A DNA stretch of 64,000 bases from Consotaella salsifontis (GTDB taxonomy: Bacteria > Pseudomonadota > Alphaproteobacteria > Rhizobiales > Rhizobiaceae): the NCBI RefSeq assembly GCF_900167365.1, contig NZ_FUXL01000008.1:62001-126000 (forward strand), given 5' to 3'. Of this stretch, positions 41,410 to 49,822 are shown in pieces. The position numbers and the translations under genes are program-made. The notes under the pieces are model-generated. The model was not told the DNA's origin and searched no databases. It worked only from the letters and a program-made list of their open reading frames with translations. Position 1 is the stretch's first letter, and each line of letters opens with the position of its first letter.

Positions 41410-41441
41410 ATCGGGCTCCTTCCTCGCGGAAGGAGCCCGAT
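41410..41441. terminator. Perfect 14-bp hairpin downstream of cspA
   Basis: The stem ATCGGGCTCCTTCC / GGAAGGAGCCCGAT has a TCGC loop. It lies about 120 bp beyond the cspA stop on the minus strand. It lacks a clean U-tract on both sides (minus tail TTTGCATTC), so it may be a terminator or the core of a small RNA. Confidence 0.55.
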
Positions 41442-41559
41442 CCTGTGGCAAGCGCCGATATCGTGTTCATCGCATCGCAAGCGCGGGTTCGCCAGTACAT
41501 CCGTGGTCGACCCGGCTTCGATGCGGACCACCCGCAGCCCTAACGGCTACCGGTGAAGC

Positions 41560-41769
41560 TCAAGCGAGCGAGAGATTGTCGGCGGACTTCTTGCCGGAGC
41601 GGCGGTCCGAGACGAGCTCGTAATTGACCTTCTGACCGTCCTTCAGCTCGCTGAGGCCGGCGCGCTCGACGGCGCTGATGTGAACGAAGGCATCCGGGCC
41701 GCCATCATCAGGAGCGATGAAGCCGAAGCCCTTCTGCGAATTAAACCACTTAACGGTTCCCGTCGTCAT
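41560..41769 (-). CDS. cspA: Cold-shock domain protein
   Basis: This 69-residue single cold-shock domain has the RNA-binding motifs GTVKWFNSQKGFGFI (RNP1) and DAFVHISAV (RNP2). It is an RNA chaperone. ATG 41769 has AAAGGG upstream. A long gene-free upstream stretch would allow the extended 5' leader common in csp genes. Confidence 0.95.
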   Translation of the reverse strand: MTTGTVKWFNSQKGFGFIAPDDGGPDAFVHISAVERAGLSELKDGQKVNYELVSDRRSGKKSADNLSLA

Positions 41770-42083
41770 GGGAAACCCTTTCAAAGACGAGTGTAGACAG
41801 GCCCGAGAACGGACCATTGTAGATCGATTTTGTCAGGAGAGAATTATTGAACAGAGCGCTTTCATTCCGCGCCAAGGCCAAAGTCCCGGCCGTCTATCGA
41901 CTTCCGGAATATGGAGGATCGGCGCGGAAAATGCAAGCTCGGCACAGATTTTTAATTTAGACAGCAAAAGCGCAACCCGTGCGACTTCCCGTTAGATCCC
42001 CAAGCGGCAGCTCACCAAGATGAACTTTAGCCGCCTCGGAGACGGTCGAACGGGGGCAGCACAGGAGGAGCGCGAAGCTACGC
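41770..42083. other. Upstream region of cspA (314 bp)
   Basis: No gene is seen. The stretch 41940-41975 is AT-rich (AGATTTTTAATTTAGACAGC), the likely cspA promoter. That would imply a leader of about 170-200 nt, as is typical of cold-shock mRNAs. Confidence 0.5.
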
Positions 42084-43568
42084 CTACGCTCCGAACAGGT
42101 CGTTCCAACGCTCCGTCACCCGCCGCGCGATATCCGGATCGGTACGCATAACGGTGCCCCATCCCCGGCTCGTCTCCGCGCCGATCTTGTTGGTGGCGTC
42201 GATGCCGAGCTTGCCGCCCAGCCCCTCCAGGGGCGAGGCGAAGTCGAGATGGTCGATGGGGGTGCGGTCAACCGTCAGGAGGTCGCGCGAGGGGTCCATA
42301 CGGGTCGCCACCGCCCACATCACGTCGCTCCATGAGCGGATGTCGATATCGCCATCGACGACGATCAGCATTTTCGTCATGGTGAACTGCGGCAGGAGCG
42401 ACCAGAATCCCATCATCACCCGGCGCGCCTGACCGGCATAGCGCTTGTCGATGGCGATGACGGCGACGCGATAGGAGCAGGCCTCCGGCGGTAACCAAAC
42501 ATCGAGCACCTCCGGCATCTGCTGCTTGAGGAGCGGCTTGAAGACCTCGAGGAACGTGTCGGCGATGACGGCGGGCTCGTCGGGCGCGCGGCCGGTGAAG
42601 GTCGACAGATAGACGCCGTCGCGGCGCACGCGCATGTGCTTCAGATTGAAGACGGGAAAGGTCTCGGGCGGATTGTAATAGCCGGTGTGGTCGCCGAACG
42701 GCCCTTCCTGCGCCGTCTCCGTCAGGGACACCGTCCCCTCGAGAACAATTTCGGCGCTCGCCGGCACATGCAGCGGAATGGTGCGGCAGGGGACCATGGC
42801 CGGCCGCCCCCCTGAGAGAATGCCGGAGAGCGAGAGTTCGGTGGTCCCTTCCGGCGCCGGCATGACCGCTGCCATCATCGTCGCCGGATCGGCGCCGATG
42901 ACCACGGCGACCGGCATCTCCTTGCCGGCCTTGACCCATTGGCGATGATGAACCGCTCCGCCCCGCATCTGAAGCCAGCGGGCGATGGCGCGCCGCTTGT
43001 CCAGGACCTGCATCCGGTAGACGCCGAGATTGTAGGTGGAGAAGTCGTCGCGGCCCGGCGCGCGCGTCACCACCAGCGGCCAGGTGATGAGCGGGCCGGC
43101 GTCGCCCGGCCAGCAGGTCTGGACCGGCAGAAGTGAAAGATCGGGAGCGAGTTCCTCCCATTTCGCCCCGTCGCGCGCCGATCGCGGACGTGAGTTCAGC
43201 GCCGCCTTGGCCGCCGGCATAAGGTCCAGCGCGGCCCTGGCCGATTCGGGCGGCTTCGGCGAGCGCAGCCAGGCCATCATCTCACCGAGCCCTTTGAGTC
43301 CCTCCAGGTTCGTGCCGAGCGCTGCCGCGACGCGTTCCCTCGTGCCGTACAGATTGGCGACGACGGGCAGGCCAAAGGATCTGTCGCCCGAGACTGGCCG
43401 GTCGAATCGCAACACCGGGCCGCCCTGGGCGATGACGCGGCGGTGGATCTCGCTCATCTCCTGGGCGACATCGACCGGGGCCGTCACGCTCTTCAGCTCG
43501 CCCTGGCGCTGGCAGTGGTCGAGAAAGGCGCGAAGGTCCGCGAAAGCCGGTTGCGAGCGCTGGTACAT
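42084..43568 (-). CDS. ubiD: 4-hydroxy-3-polyprenylbenzoate decarboxylase
   Basis: The protein is 494 residues, full length for UbiD. It removes the carboxylate in ubiquinone synthesis using prenylated FMN from UbiX. PEGTTELSLSGILSGGRPAMVPC, GPFGDHTGYYNPPETFPVFNLKHMRVRRDGVY and the acidic region near EIVLEGTVSLTETAQEGPFGDH are family hallmarks with the catalytic Glu. It diverges from ubiTUV. Confidence 0.95.
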   Translation of the reverse strand: MYQRSQPAFADLRAFLDHCQRQGELKSVTAPVDVAQEMSEIHRRVIAQGGPVLRFDRPVSGDRSFGLPVVANLYGTRERVAAALGTNLEGLKGLGEMMAWLRSPKPPESARAALDLMPAAKAALNSRPRSARDGAKWEELAPDLSLLPVQTCWPGDAGPLITWPLVVTRAPGRDDFSTYNLGVYRMQVLDKRRAIARWLQMRGGAVHHRQWVKAGKEMPVAVVIGADPATMMAAVMPAPEGTTELSLSGILSGGRPAMVPCRTIPLHVPASAEIVLEGTVSLTETAQEGPFGDHTGYYNPPETFPVFNLKHMRVRRDGVYLSTFTGRAPDEPAVIADTFLEVFKPLLKQQMPEVLDVWLPPEACSYRVAVIAIDKRYAGQARRVMMGFWSLLPQFTMTKMLIVVDGDIDIRSWSDVMWAVATRMDPSRDLLTVDRTPIDHLDFASPLEGLGGKLGIDATNKIGAETSRGWGTVMRTDPDIARRVTERWNDLFGA

Positions 43569-43621
43569 GGGATTCTCCGAGGTCGGAACCGGCTGACTGC
43601 CACCCCAAATGCACCCAAACT

Positions 43622-43635
43622 TTGCGATGGATCAA
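43622..43635 (+). promoter_or_regulatory. Candidate FNR/FnrL box upstream of ubiT
   Basis: TTGCG-ATGG-ATCAA matches the FNR consensus TTGAT-N4-ATCAA in 8 of 10 positions, with one perfect half-site. It lies 53 bp before the chosen ubiT start, between ubiT and ubiD. An oxygen-responsive regulator would fit the role of ubiTUV. Confidence 0.4.
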
Positions 43636-43687
43636 ATTTTGAATGGCGTCGGCCGCCTATGGCGGGAGACCGATGACAGGAAACTCC

Positions 43688-44227
43688 ATGGTCGACCAAC
43701 CGAACGGCGAACTTCCAAAAGTTCTGCAAATTCTGGCGCGTCCCGCGGGGCTGCTGCCTCTCGGCATCGTATTGACGCAGGCCGTGCGGCGCATGGCGCG
43801 CCGTCGCCCGACCCTGTTCGAACGCCTGGACGAACACCGTCATGCTTCTTTCCTGGTGGAGCCGAGCGACCTCGATTTCGCCTTCGTGCTGGTTCCGGAC
43901 GGCGAGCAGGCGAGCGTGCGTTCCTATTCGAAGCGCGCCCTGCCCTCCGCCGACGTTCACGTCAAAGGGCCGATCCTGATGCTGCTCGGCCTTCTCGACG
44001 GCACGTTCGACGGCGACGCCCTCTTTTTCAACCGCGTCCTTTCTGTTTCCGGCAAGACCGACGCCCTGGTGGCGCTGCGCAACACCATCGAGGACGCGGA
44101 ACTCAAGCCCTCCGATCTCCTCGGCGTCACGGGACGCGGCGCCGCCTTTCTCGACAGCGCCGTTCTGAGGGCGCTCGCCTCGGCCCGGCGCGTTGTTGGC
44201 GCGCCGAACATGGGAGCCATGCCATGA
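43688..44227 (+). CDS. ubiT: Ubiquinone biosynthesis accessory factor UbiT (SCP2 domain)
   Basis: This 179-residue protein carries an SCP2 sterol-carrier lipid-binding domain (about 55-150; SFLVEPSDLDFAFVLVPDG, VHVKGPILMLLGLLDGTFDGDALFFNRVLSVSGKTDALVALRN). UbiT binds quinone intermediates in oxygen-independent ubiquinone synthesis. ATG 43688 is preferred for AGGA 6 nt upstream; ATG 43673 is the alternative. It overlaps ubiU by 4 bases (ATGA). Confidence 0.9.
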   Translation: MVDQPNGELPKVLQILARPAGLLPLGIVLTQAVRRMARRRPTLFERLDEHRHASFLVEPSDLDFAFVLVPDGEQASVRSYSKRALPSADVHVKGPILMLLGLLDGTFDGDALFFNRVLSVSGKTDALVALRNTIEDAELKPSDLLGVTGRGAAFLDSAVLRALASARRVVGAPNMGAMP

Positions 44228-45225
44228 GCCTTGAACTCGTCTGCCCGGCGGGCACGCCGTCGGCCCTTCGCGCCGCCGTCGATGCCGGCGCGCATTCCGT
44301 CTATTGCGGCTTTCGCGACGAAACCAACGCCCGCAACTTTCCCGGCCTCAATTTCTCGCCGGCCGAGCTAAAGGAGGGCGTGCGCTACGCCCATCAGCGC
44401 GGCGCCAAGGTGCTGGTCGCGGTCAACACCTTCGCCAAGGCGGGGGCGATGGAGCCGTGGAAGAAGGCTGTGGCCAATGTCGAGGCCGCGGGCGCGGATG
44501 CGATCATCGTCGCCGATATCGCCGTGCTCGACCATGCGGCGCGTCACCACCCCGATCTTCGCCTCCACCTTTCGGTGCAGGCGGCGGCCGCGACCCCGGA
44601 GGCCATCGCCTTCTACGCCGATACGTTCGGCGTCAGGCGCGTCGTGCTGCCGCGCGTGCTCTCCGTGGAGGAGATCAAGAAGCTCAACAGTGCGGTCGCG
44701 TCAACCGGCGTCGAAACGGAAGTCTTCGTCTTCGGCGGCCTCTGCCCGATGGCTGAGGGGCGGTGCGCCCTGTCCTCCTATGCCACCGGCAAGTCGCCCA
44801 ATCTCGTCGGCGTCTGCTCGCCGCCCGATTTCGTCGAATATTGCGACGAAGGGGCCGACGGCACGGCAACGCGCCTCGGCGGCTTTACCATCGACCGTTT
44901 CGCGCCCGGCGCGCCCGCTGGCTATCCGACGCTGTGCAAGGGCAGCTTCGTTGCCGGCGGCAAAACCTCGCACCTTTTCGAGGACCCGGTGAGCCTCAAT
45001 GCCGCGAGCCTCCTGCCGCGCCTGAGGGAAGCCGGCGTCACGGCCCTGAAGATCGAGGGCCGCCAGCGCGGCAAGGGATACATCGCCGAGGTGGTGAGGA
45101 CCTTCCGCAAGGCGGTGGATGCGCTGGAGGCGGGCCGCCCGCAGGTCGAAGCGGAGGCGATGCTCGCCGGCCTCGTCGAAGGCGGACGCCAGACGTCGGG
45201 CGCTTATCAGAAGACTTGGAGATAA
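44224..45225 (+). CDS. ubiU: Oxygen-independent ubiquinone hydroxylase subunit UbiU (U32 family)
   Basis: This 333-residue U32-type protein starts MSLELVCPAGTPSALRAAVDAGAHSVYCGFRDETNARNF. The conserved cysteine pattern that ligates a [4Fe-4S] cluster is visible in FGGLCPMAEGRCALSS, GVCSPPD and YPTLCKG. With UbiV it hydroxylates ubiquinone precursors without oxygen. Confidence 0.94.
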   Translation: MSLELVCPAGTPSALRAAVDAGAHSVYCGFRDETNARNFPGLNFSPAELKEGVRYAHQRGAKVLVAVNTFAKAGAMEPWKKAVANVEAAGADAIIVADIAVLDHAARHHPDLRLHLSVQAAAATPEAIAFYADTFGVRRVVLPRVLSVEEIKKLNSAVASTGVETEVFVFGGLCPMAEGRCALSSYATGKSPNLVGVCSPPDFVEYCDEGADGTATRLGGFTIDRFAPGAPAGYPTLCKGSFVAGGKTSHLFEDPVSLNAASLLPRLREAGVTALKIEGRQRGKGYIAEVVRTFRKAVDALEAGRPQVEAEAMLAGLVEGGRQTSGAYQKTWR

Positions 45226-45228
45226 GAG

Positions 45229-46128
45229 ATGGCCCGCATCGGTCTTACCCTCGGCCCCTGTCTGTTCAACTGGTCGGCCGAGCGCCTTCTCGCCTTCTAT
45301 CGCGGCATCGCCGAGAACTCTGTCTATGATCGGGTCCATGTCGGCGAGGTCGTCTGCGGCAAGCGCATGCCCTTCTCCGATCCGGTGTGGCCGGAGGTGA
45401 TCGAGACGCTGCAAAGCGCCGGCAAGGAAGTGGTGATCTCAACGCTCGCGATGCCCTCCACCGTGCGCGAGCGCAAAGCCCTGGCCGAGCTGGTCTCGGG
45501 CGACGTCATGGCCGAGATCAACGACATCACCGCCCTTGCCTCGTTGGAGGGCCGGCCCTTCACTGTGGGCCCACTGATCAACGTCTACAACGAGGCGTCG
45601 GCCGCCTTTTTCGCCGGGCGCGGCGCAAAGTCCATCTGCCTGCCGGTGGAACTGCCGCTATCCTCGGTCGCGGTCATCGCCAAGGCCTGCGAGGGACTGG
45701 AAGCGGAGGTCTTCGCCTTTGGCCGCCTGCCGCTGGCGCTCTCCAGCCGCTGCTACCACGCCCGGCTGCATGGCCTTCACAAGGACTCCTGCCAGTTCAT
45801 CTGTGATCGCGATCCCGATGGCCTGGCGGTCGACACCGTGGATGGCCAGAAGTTCCTCGCCATCAACGGCATCCAGACGCTGTCCGACGGCGTCCAGCTC
45901 TTCCTGCCAACGGCGGGCGAGGCATCCGCCCACGGCATCAAACGGCTGCGGATTTCGCCCCATACGCTGGACATGGTCACGGTGGGGGCGACCTATCGCC
46001 GGCTTCTCGACGGCGAGATGAGCCCGACAGAGGCGAAAGAATCGCTGCTGGCCCTTGGGCTCCCCGGCGCGCCGGTCAACGGCTATCTCAGCGGCGGCGT
46101 GGGCGCCTCGCAGCTCGAACTCGCCTAA
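45229..46128 (+). CDS. ubiV: Oxygen-independent ubiquinone hydroxylase subunit UbiV (U32 family)
   Basis: This 299-residue U32-type protein starts MARIGLTLGPCLFNWSAERLLAFYRGIAEN. HVGEVVCGKRMPF and the late pair SSRCYHARLHGLHKDSCQFIC give the four cluster-binding cysteines. It lies 3 bp after ubiU. The trio allows ubiquinone synthesis at low oxygen, so the host probably respires anaerobically or microaerobically. Confidence 0.94.
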   Translation: MARIGLTLGPCLFNWSAERLLAFYRGIAENSVYDRVHVGEVVCGKRMPFSDPVWPEVIETLQSAGKEVVISTLAMPSTVRERKALAELVSGDVMAEINDITALASLEGRPFTVGPLINVYNEASAAFFAGRGAKSICLPVELPLSSVAVIAKACEGLEAEVFAFGRLPLALSSRCYHARLHGLHKDSCQFICDRDPDGLAVDTVDGQKFLAINGIQTLSDGVQLFLPTAGEASAHGIKRLRISPHTLDMVTVGATYRRLLDGEMSPTEAKESLLALGLPGAPVNGYLSGGVGASQLELA

Positions 46129-46158
46129 ATCCCCGCTCTCGCCCCGTGGCCGCGCCCC

Positions 46159-47520
46159 TCAATGGAGGCGCGCGACGACAGGGACCCAGAAGGCGAGCGT
46201 GAGCAGCGCCACCAGGAGCACCGGTGGCGTCAGGATGAGCCCGATCCGGCAGTACTGAGCCCAGCCGATATGGCGGCCCTTGCGGGCCAGCCCGTGCAGC
46301 CAGAGCAGCGTCGCCAGGCTGCCGATGGGCGTGAACTTCGGCCCGAGGTCGTTGCCAATGACGCTCGCGTAGATCATCAGCTCGCGCGTGTGCTCGGAAA
46401 CGGCGGCGCTCTTCACCGCGAGCGCCGAGAGGAGCGTCGCCGGCAGATTGTTCATCACCGAGGCGAGGATCGCCACGGCAAAGCCTGTGCCCACGGTCGC
46501 GATCACGTCTCCCTGCCCGCCGAGATAGGTCAGGACAGCGGCCGTGCGCTCGGTCAGGCCGGCGTTGCCGAGACCGTAGACCACCACATACATGCCGACA
46601 GAAAACCAGACGATCTGCCAGGGCGCGCGCTGGATCACCGTCTTCAGCGGCACGACGGCGTGACGCCCGCCGAACCAGCGTCCTGCGACCGCCACCAGAA
46701 TGAGCGCCGCGCTGCCCGTCACGACAGAGACGGGAATGCCGAAGGAGGGCGCCAGGAAGAAGGCGAGGATCAGCGCCGCCAGGAGCGGCAACGCGAGCCC
46801 CGCAATGGCGGGATCGCGAATAGCCGAACGTGGCCGCTTCAGCGAGGAGACGTCGTAGCGGCGGTCCACCACCTTGCGGAAGTAGAGCCACAGGACAAGG
46901 AGGGTGGCGGCGACGGAGGCAAGGTTCACCACCGCCATGACGCCGGCATAGCGGCCGAAGCCGATGCCGAAATAATTGGCGATAACGATGTTGACGAGGT
47001 TGGAAATGATGAGCGGCAGGCTCGCCGTGTCGGCGACGAAGCCGATGGCGATGGCGAAGGCAAAGGCCGCCTCGCGCTCGAAATCGAGGCTGAGCAGGAT
47101 GACGAGCACCAGCGGCGTCAACAGCATCGCCGCGCCGTCATTGGCGAAGACCGCCGACACGATCGCCCCGAGCAGAATGATGAGCGGAAACAGCCGCCGG
47201 CCAGAGCCACCTCCCCAGCGGGCGACATGAAGCGCCGCCCAGTGGAAACAGCCGGCCTCCTCCAGCACCAGCGAGATGAGGACGAGACCGACGAAGGTGA
47301 AGGTCGCGTCCCAGACGATGTGCCAGACAACGCCTATGTCCTGGAGATCGACCCCTCCAAAGATAAGGGCGAGAGTGGCCCCGCCCATGGCGGTCCAGCC
47401 GATGCCCAGGCCCTTCGGCTGCCAGAGCACGAGGACGAGCGTCGCGAGAAAAAGCAGAAAGGAGAGCAAGGAGCGGGACCGCGAAAGGGCGCCGGGGGCG
47501 CGGGCGAACTCCTTTGCCAC
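46159..47520 (-). CDS. arsB: Arsenical-pump-type membrane transporter
   Basis: This 453-residue protein has 11-12 membrane segments of the ArsB/NhaD superfamily. NDGAAMLLTPLVLVILL and the C-terminal IGNDLGPKFTPIGSLATLLWLHGLARKG match ArsB arsenite efflux pumps. It has about 20 extra residues at the N-terminus. No arsR, arsC or arsA is adjacent, so the substrate is inferred from similarity only. Confidence 0.85.
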   Translation of the reverse strand: MAKEFARAPGALSRSRSLLSFLLFLATLVLVLWQPKGLGIGWTAMGGATLALIFGGVDLQDIGVVWHIVWDATFTFVGLVLISLVLEEAGCFHWAALHVARWGGGSGRRLFPLIILLGAIVSAVFANDGAAMLLTPLVLVILLSLDFEREAAFAFAIAIGFVADTASLPLIISNLVNIVIANYFGIGFGRYAGVMAVVNLASVAATLLVLWLYFRKVVDRRYDVSSLKRPRSAIRDPAIAGLALPLLAALILAFFLAPSFGIPVSVVTGSAALILVAVAGRWFGGRHAVVPLKTVIQRAPWQIVWFSVGMYVVVYGLGNAGLTERTAAVLTYLGGQGDVIATVGTGFAVAILASVMNNLPATLLSALAVKSAAVSEHTRELMIYASVIGNDLGPKFTPIGSLATLLWLHGLARKGRHIGWAQYCRIGLILTPPVLLVALLTLAFWVPVVARLH

Positions 47521-47591
47521 AACCCGATGACGGGCAAAAGATGCCGGCGCGCAATCCTCCTTCGGCGCCGGCGCAAGCCGAGCCGAAAGCC

Positions 47592-48866
47592 CTAAGCCGG
47601 CGCCAACACGATCCCCTTCTCCGCGACGGCTCGCGCGGGCAGGCGAAGTTCCTGATGCAGCCCGCCCTCGCTCCGATTGGCGATCTCAATGGTGCCGCCG
47701 GCCTGGGTGACGATCTCGTTGGCGATGGCAAGGCCGAGGCCAGCACCGGGATGGAACTGGCGGCGCGCGGGATCGGCCCGAAAGAAGGGCTCGAACACCC
47801 GGCCGAGAAGCTCCTCGGGAATGCCCGGACCCTCGTCATCGACAGTGACGACCGCCACGTCGTGCTCCATGCCGGTTCCAACCAGTGCCCCGCCACCATG
47901 GGTGGCCGCGTTCTGGACGAGGTTGCGGATGGCCCGCTTCATCGCCAGCGGCCGGCAGCACACCTCGGCCGGAGCGAGAGGTCCGAGCGCCACCTTGCGG
48001 CCGATTTCCTCCATCTCTCCGGCGATTTCCGCCACCATCCGATCAATGCGCAGCCACTCGACGCTCGTCTCCTCGACCTCCTCGCGCACGAGGCGGATGG
48101 CGCTGTCGGCGATGCGCTCCAACTCGCCGAGATCCTTCAGCCACGTTTCGCGGTCCTCCTCGGGGAGGAACTCGGCGCGAAGACGCATCCGCGTCATTGG
48201 AGTCCGCAGGTCGTGCCCCGCCGAGGCCACCAGCCGCATTCGGCTCTCCATCGCCGCCCTGAGGCGCGACGACAGGCGATTGATGGCGCGGGCCGTCTCA
48301 CGCACCTCGACCGGCCCGGTCTCGGGCAATGCGGCGATGCTGCCGCCGGGACCGATGGAAGCGGCCGCTTCCTCCAACATGCGCATCGGCCTGGTGATCT
48401 TGGAGGCGGCGAGAAGCGAGATCGCTATGGCGCCGATGACGATGAGAAGCAGGTAGCTGGTCAGCGCGCGCCAGGGCGACGGCGGCCCGCTGGGAAACGG
48501 CAGATAGACCCAGGAGCCATCCCGCAGGAGAAAGCTGATGGCCTGGCTGCCGCCCGGCATGCGCACCGCTTTCACCGCCATCGACTGGTCATAGAAGGCC
48601 AGTTCGCGGCGCATTCGCCGGGTCAGTCTTTCGACCACAGCCTCGCGCGGAGGCTCTTCCCCAACCATCAGGCCAACCTCCCTCGCCCGCCGGGGCGAGC
48701 CGTCGATAAGGCGGGAGATGATGTGGATCTGGCGCGCAAGCGTATTGCCGAAGCTGTCGTCACGACGACGATCGGTGATCTGGAAGGTGACGATGGCGGC
48801 GACGATGACGACGCCGACGATGGCCACCGTGATGAGCAGCGCCAGACGGGCGCGCAGTGTCATCAT
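47592..48866 (-). CDS. Sensor histidine kinase (EnvZ/CpxA-like layout)
   Basis: This 424-residue protein has two membrane segments (about 8-30 and 127-152) flanking a periplasmic sensor of about 100 residues, a HAMP linker (ASKITRPMRMLEEAA), H-box ASAGHDLRTPMTRMRLR with the phospho-His, N-box RAIRNLVQNAATHGGG, and G-boxes DDEGPGIP and GAGLGLAI. It overlaps the response regulator by 4 bases. The divergent Spy-like gene suggests an envelope or metal stress input. Confidence 0.92.
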   Translation of the reverse strand: MMTLRARLALLITVAIVGVVIVAAIVTFQITDRRRDDSFGNTLARQIHIISRLIDGSPRRAREVGLMVGEEPPREAVVERLTRRMRRELAFYDQSMAVKAVRMPGGSQAISFLLRDGSWVYLPFPSGPPSPWRALTSYLLLIVIGAIAISLLAASKITRPMRMLEEAAASIGPGGSIAALPETGPVEVRETARAINRLSSRLRAAMESRMRLVASAGHDLRTPMTRMRLRAEFLPEEDRETWLKDLGELERIADSAIRLVREEVEETSVEWLRIDRMVAEIAGEMEEIGRKVALGPLAPAEVCCRPLAMKRAIRNLVQNAATHGGGALVGTGMEHDVAVVTVDDEGPGIPEELLGRVFEPFFRADPARRQFHPGAGLGLAIANEIVTQAGGTIEIANRSEGGLHQELRLPARAVAEKGIVLAPA

Positions 48867-49591
48867 GCGGCGACGTCCTCACGGCTGACATCGGCGGCGA
48901 ACTGATAGCCGCCGTTGCGCACCGTCTTGAACAGCCGGAAGACGCCCGAGTCGCCGAACTTGCGGCGCAACCGGCTCATGGTGACGTCGATGGTGCGGTC
49001 GAACGGATCGGACATGCGCCCGTGCAAGAGGTCGAGCAGGAGATCGCGCGACAGGACCCGTCCCGGCCGGTCGAGGAAGATCAAGAGGAGATCGAACTCC
49101 GCGCCGGTGAGGTCGATCTCCGTCCCTTCGGCATCGGTCACGCGCCTTGCGCCCGGCGAGACGATGAAGTTCTCGAAGCGATAGCGGGCCGCGTTCGATG
49201 GAGTCTCGACGCCAGGCGCCGAGCCACGGCGCAACACCGCGCGGATGCGGGCGGCCAGCTCGCGCGGATTGAAGGGCTTGCCGAGATAGTCGTCGGCGCC
49301 GAGCTCGAGGCCGATGATACGGTCGACGTCCTCCTTCAGCGCGGTGAGCAGGATGACGGCCAGCTCCGGCCGCTCGCCCTTGAGCTGACGGCAGAGATCC
49401 AGCCCCGAGCCATCGGGAAGCATGACATCGAGCACCACAAGGTCGATCGCCCGGTCGGCGAGCGCCTGCTCGCATTCCCGGCAGGAGCCCGCCAGCACGG
49501 TCTGGAAGCCCTGGCTTTCGAGATAGCGCCCGAGAAGCTTGCGGATTTCCGGGTCGTCATCCACCACAAGAACGCGCGTCTTGTTTTCCAT
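48863..49591 (-). CDS. OmpR/PhoB-family response regulator
   Basis: The protein is 242 residues. The receiver domain has acidic residues VVDDDPE and the phospho-acceptor in VLDVMLPDGSGLDL; the conserved Lys is in GADDYLGKPFNPRELAARI. The C-terminal winged helix ends SDPFDRTIDVTMSRLRRKFGDSG...VRNGGYQF. It precedes its kinase in one operon and probably controls the divergent gene at 49823. Confidence 0.94.
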   Translation of the reverse strand: MENKTRVLVVDDDPEIRKLLGRYLESQGFQTVLAGSCRECEQALADRAIDLVVLDVMLPDGSGLDLCRQLKGERPELAVILLTALKEDVDRIIGLELGADDYLGKPFNPRELAARIRAVLRRGSAPGVETPSNAARYRFENFIVSPGARRVTDAEGTEIDLTGAEFDLLLIFLDRPGRVLSRDLLLDLLHGRMSDPFDRTIDVTMSRLRRKFGDSGVFRLFKTVRNGGYQFAADVSREDVAA

Positions 49592-49822
49592 CGTCTCGTC
49601 CAGTCCATCACGATCAGTGATGTATCGCGATCATTCCGCTCCACGGCGGGGATTTTTGTTGCGAAAGGTTGCGCCCGCTCGCCGCAAGGGCCGACAGCCT
49701 CGCAAAAAGCCGCCTCCCGACGAAACAAAACGTAACACATCGATATTCCCCGATCATGGTCTGGGCTCGCCCCGGACGTATCTTCGGACCCATCGAAACC
49801 GAAAAACACGGGAGTTCATCTC

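Noticed and set aside
49700..49760. Direct repeats such as AAACAAAACGTAACAC as a response-regulator operator
   Set aside because: Only one clear half-site is visible, so no spaced repeat can be supported without experimental or comparative data.
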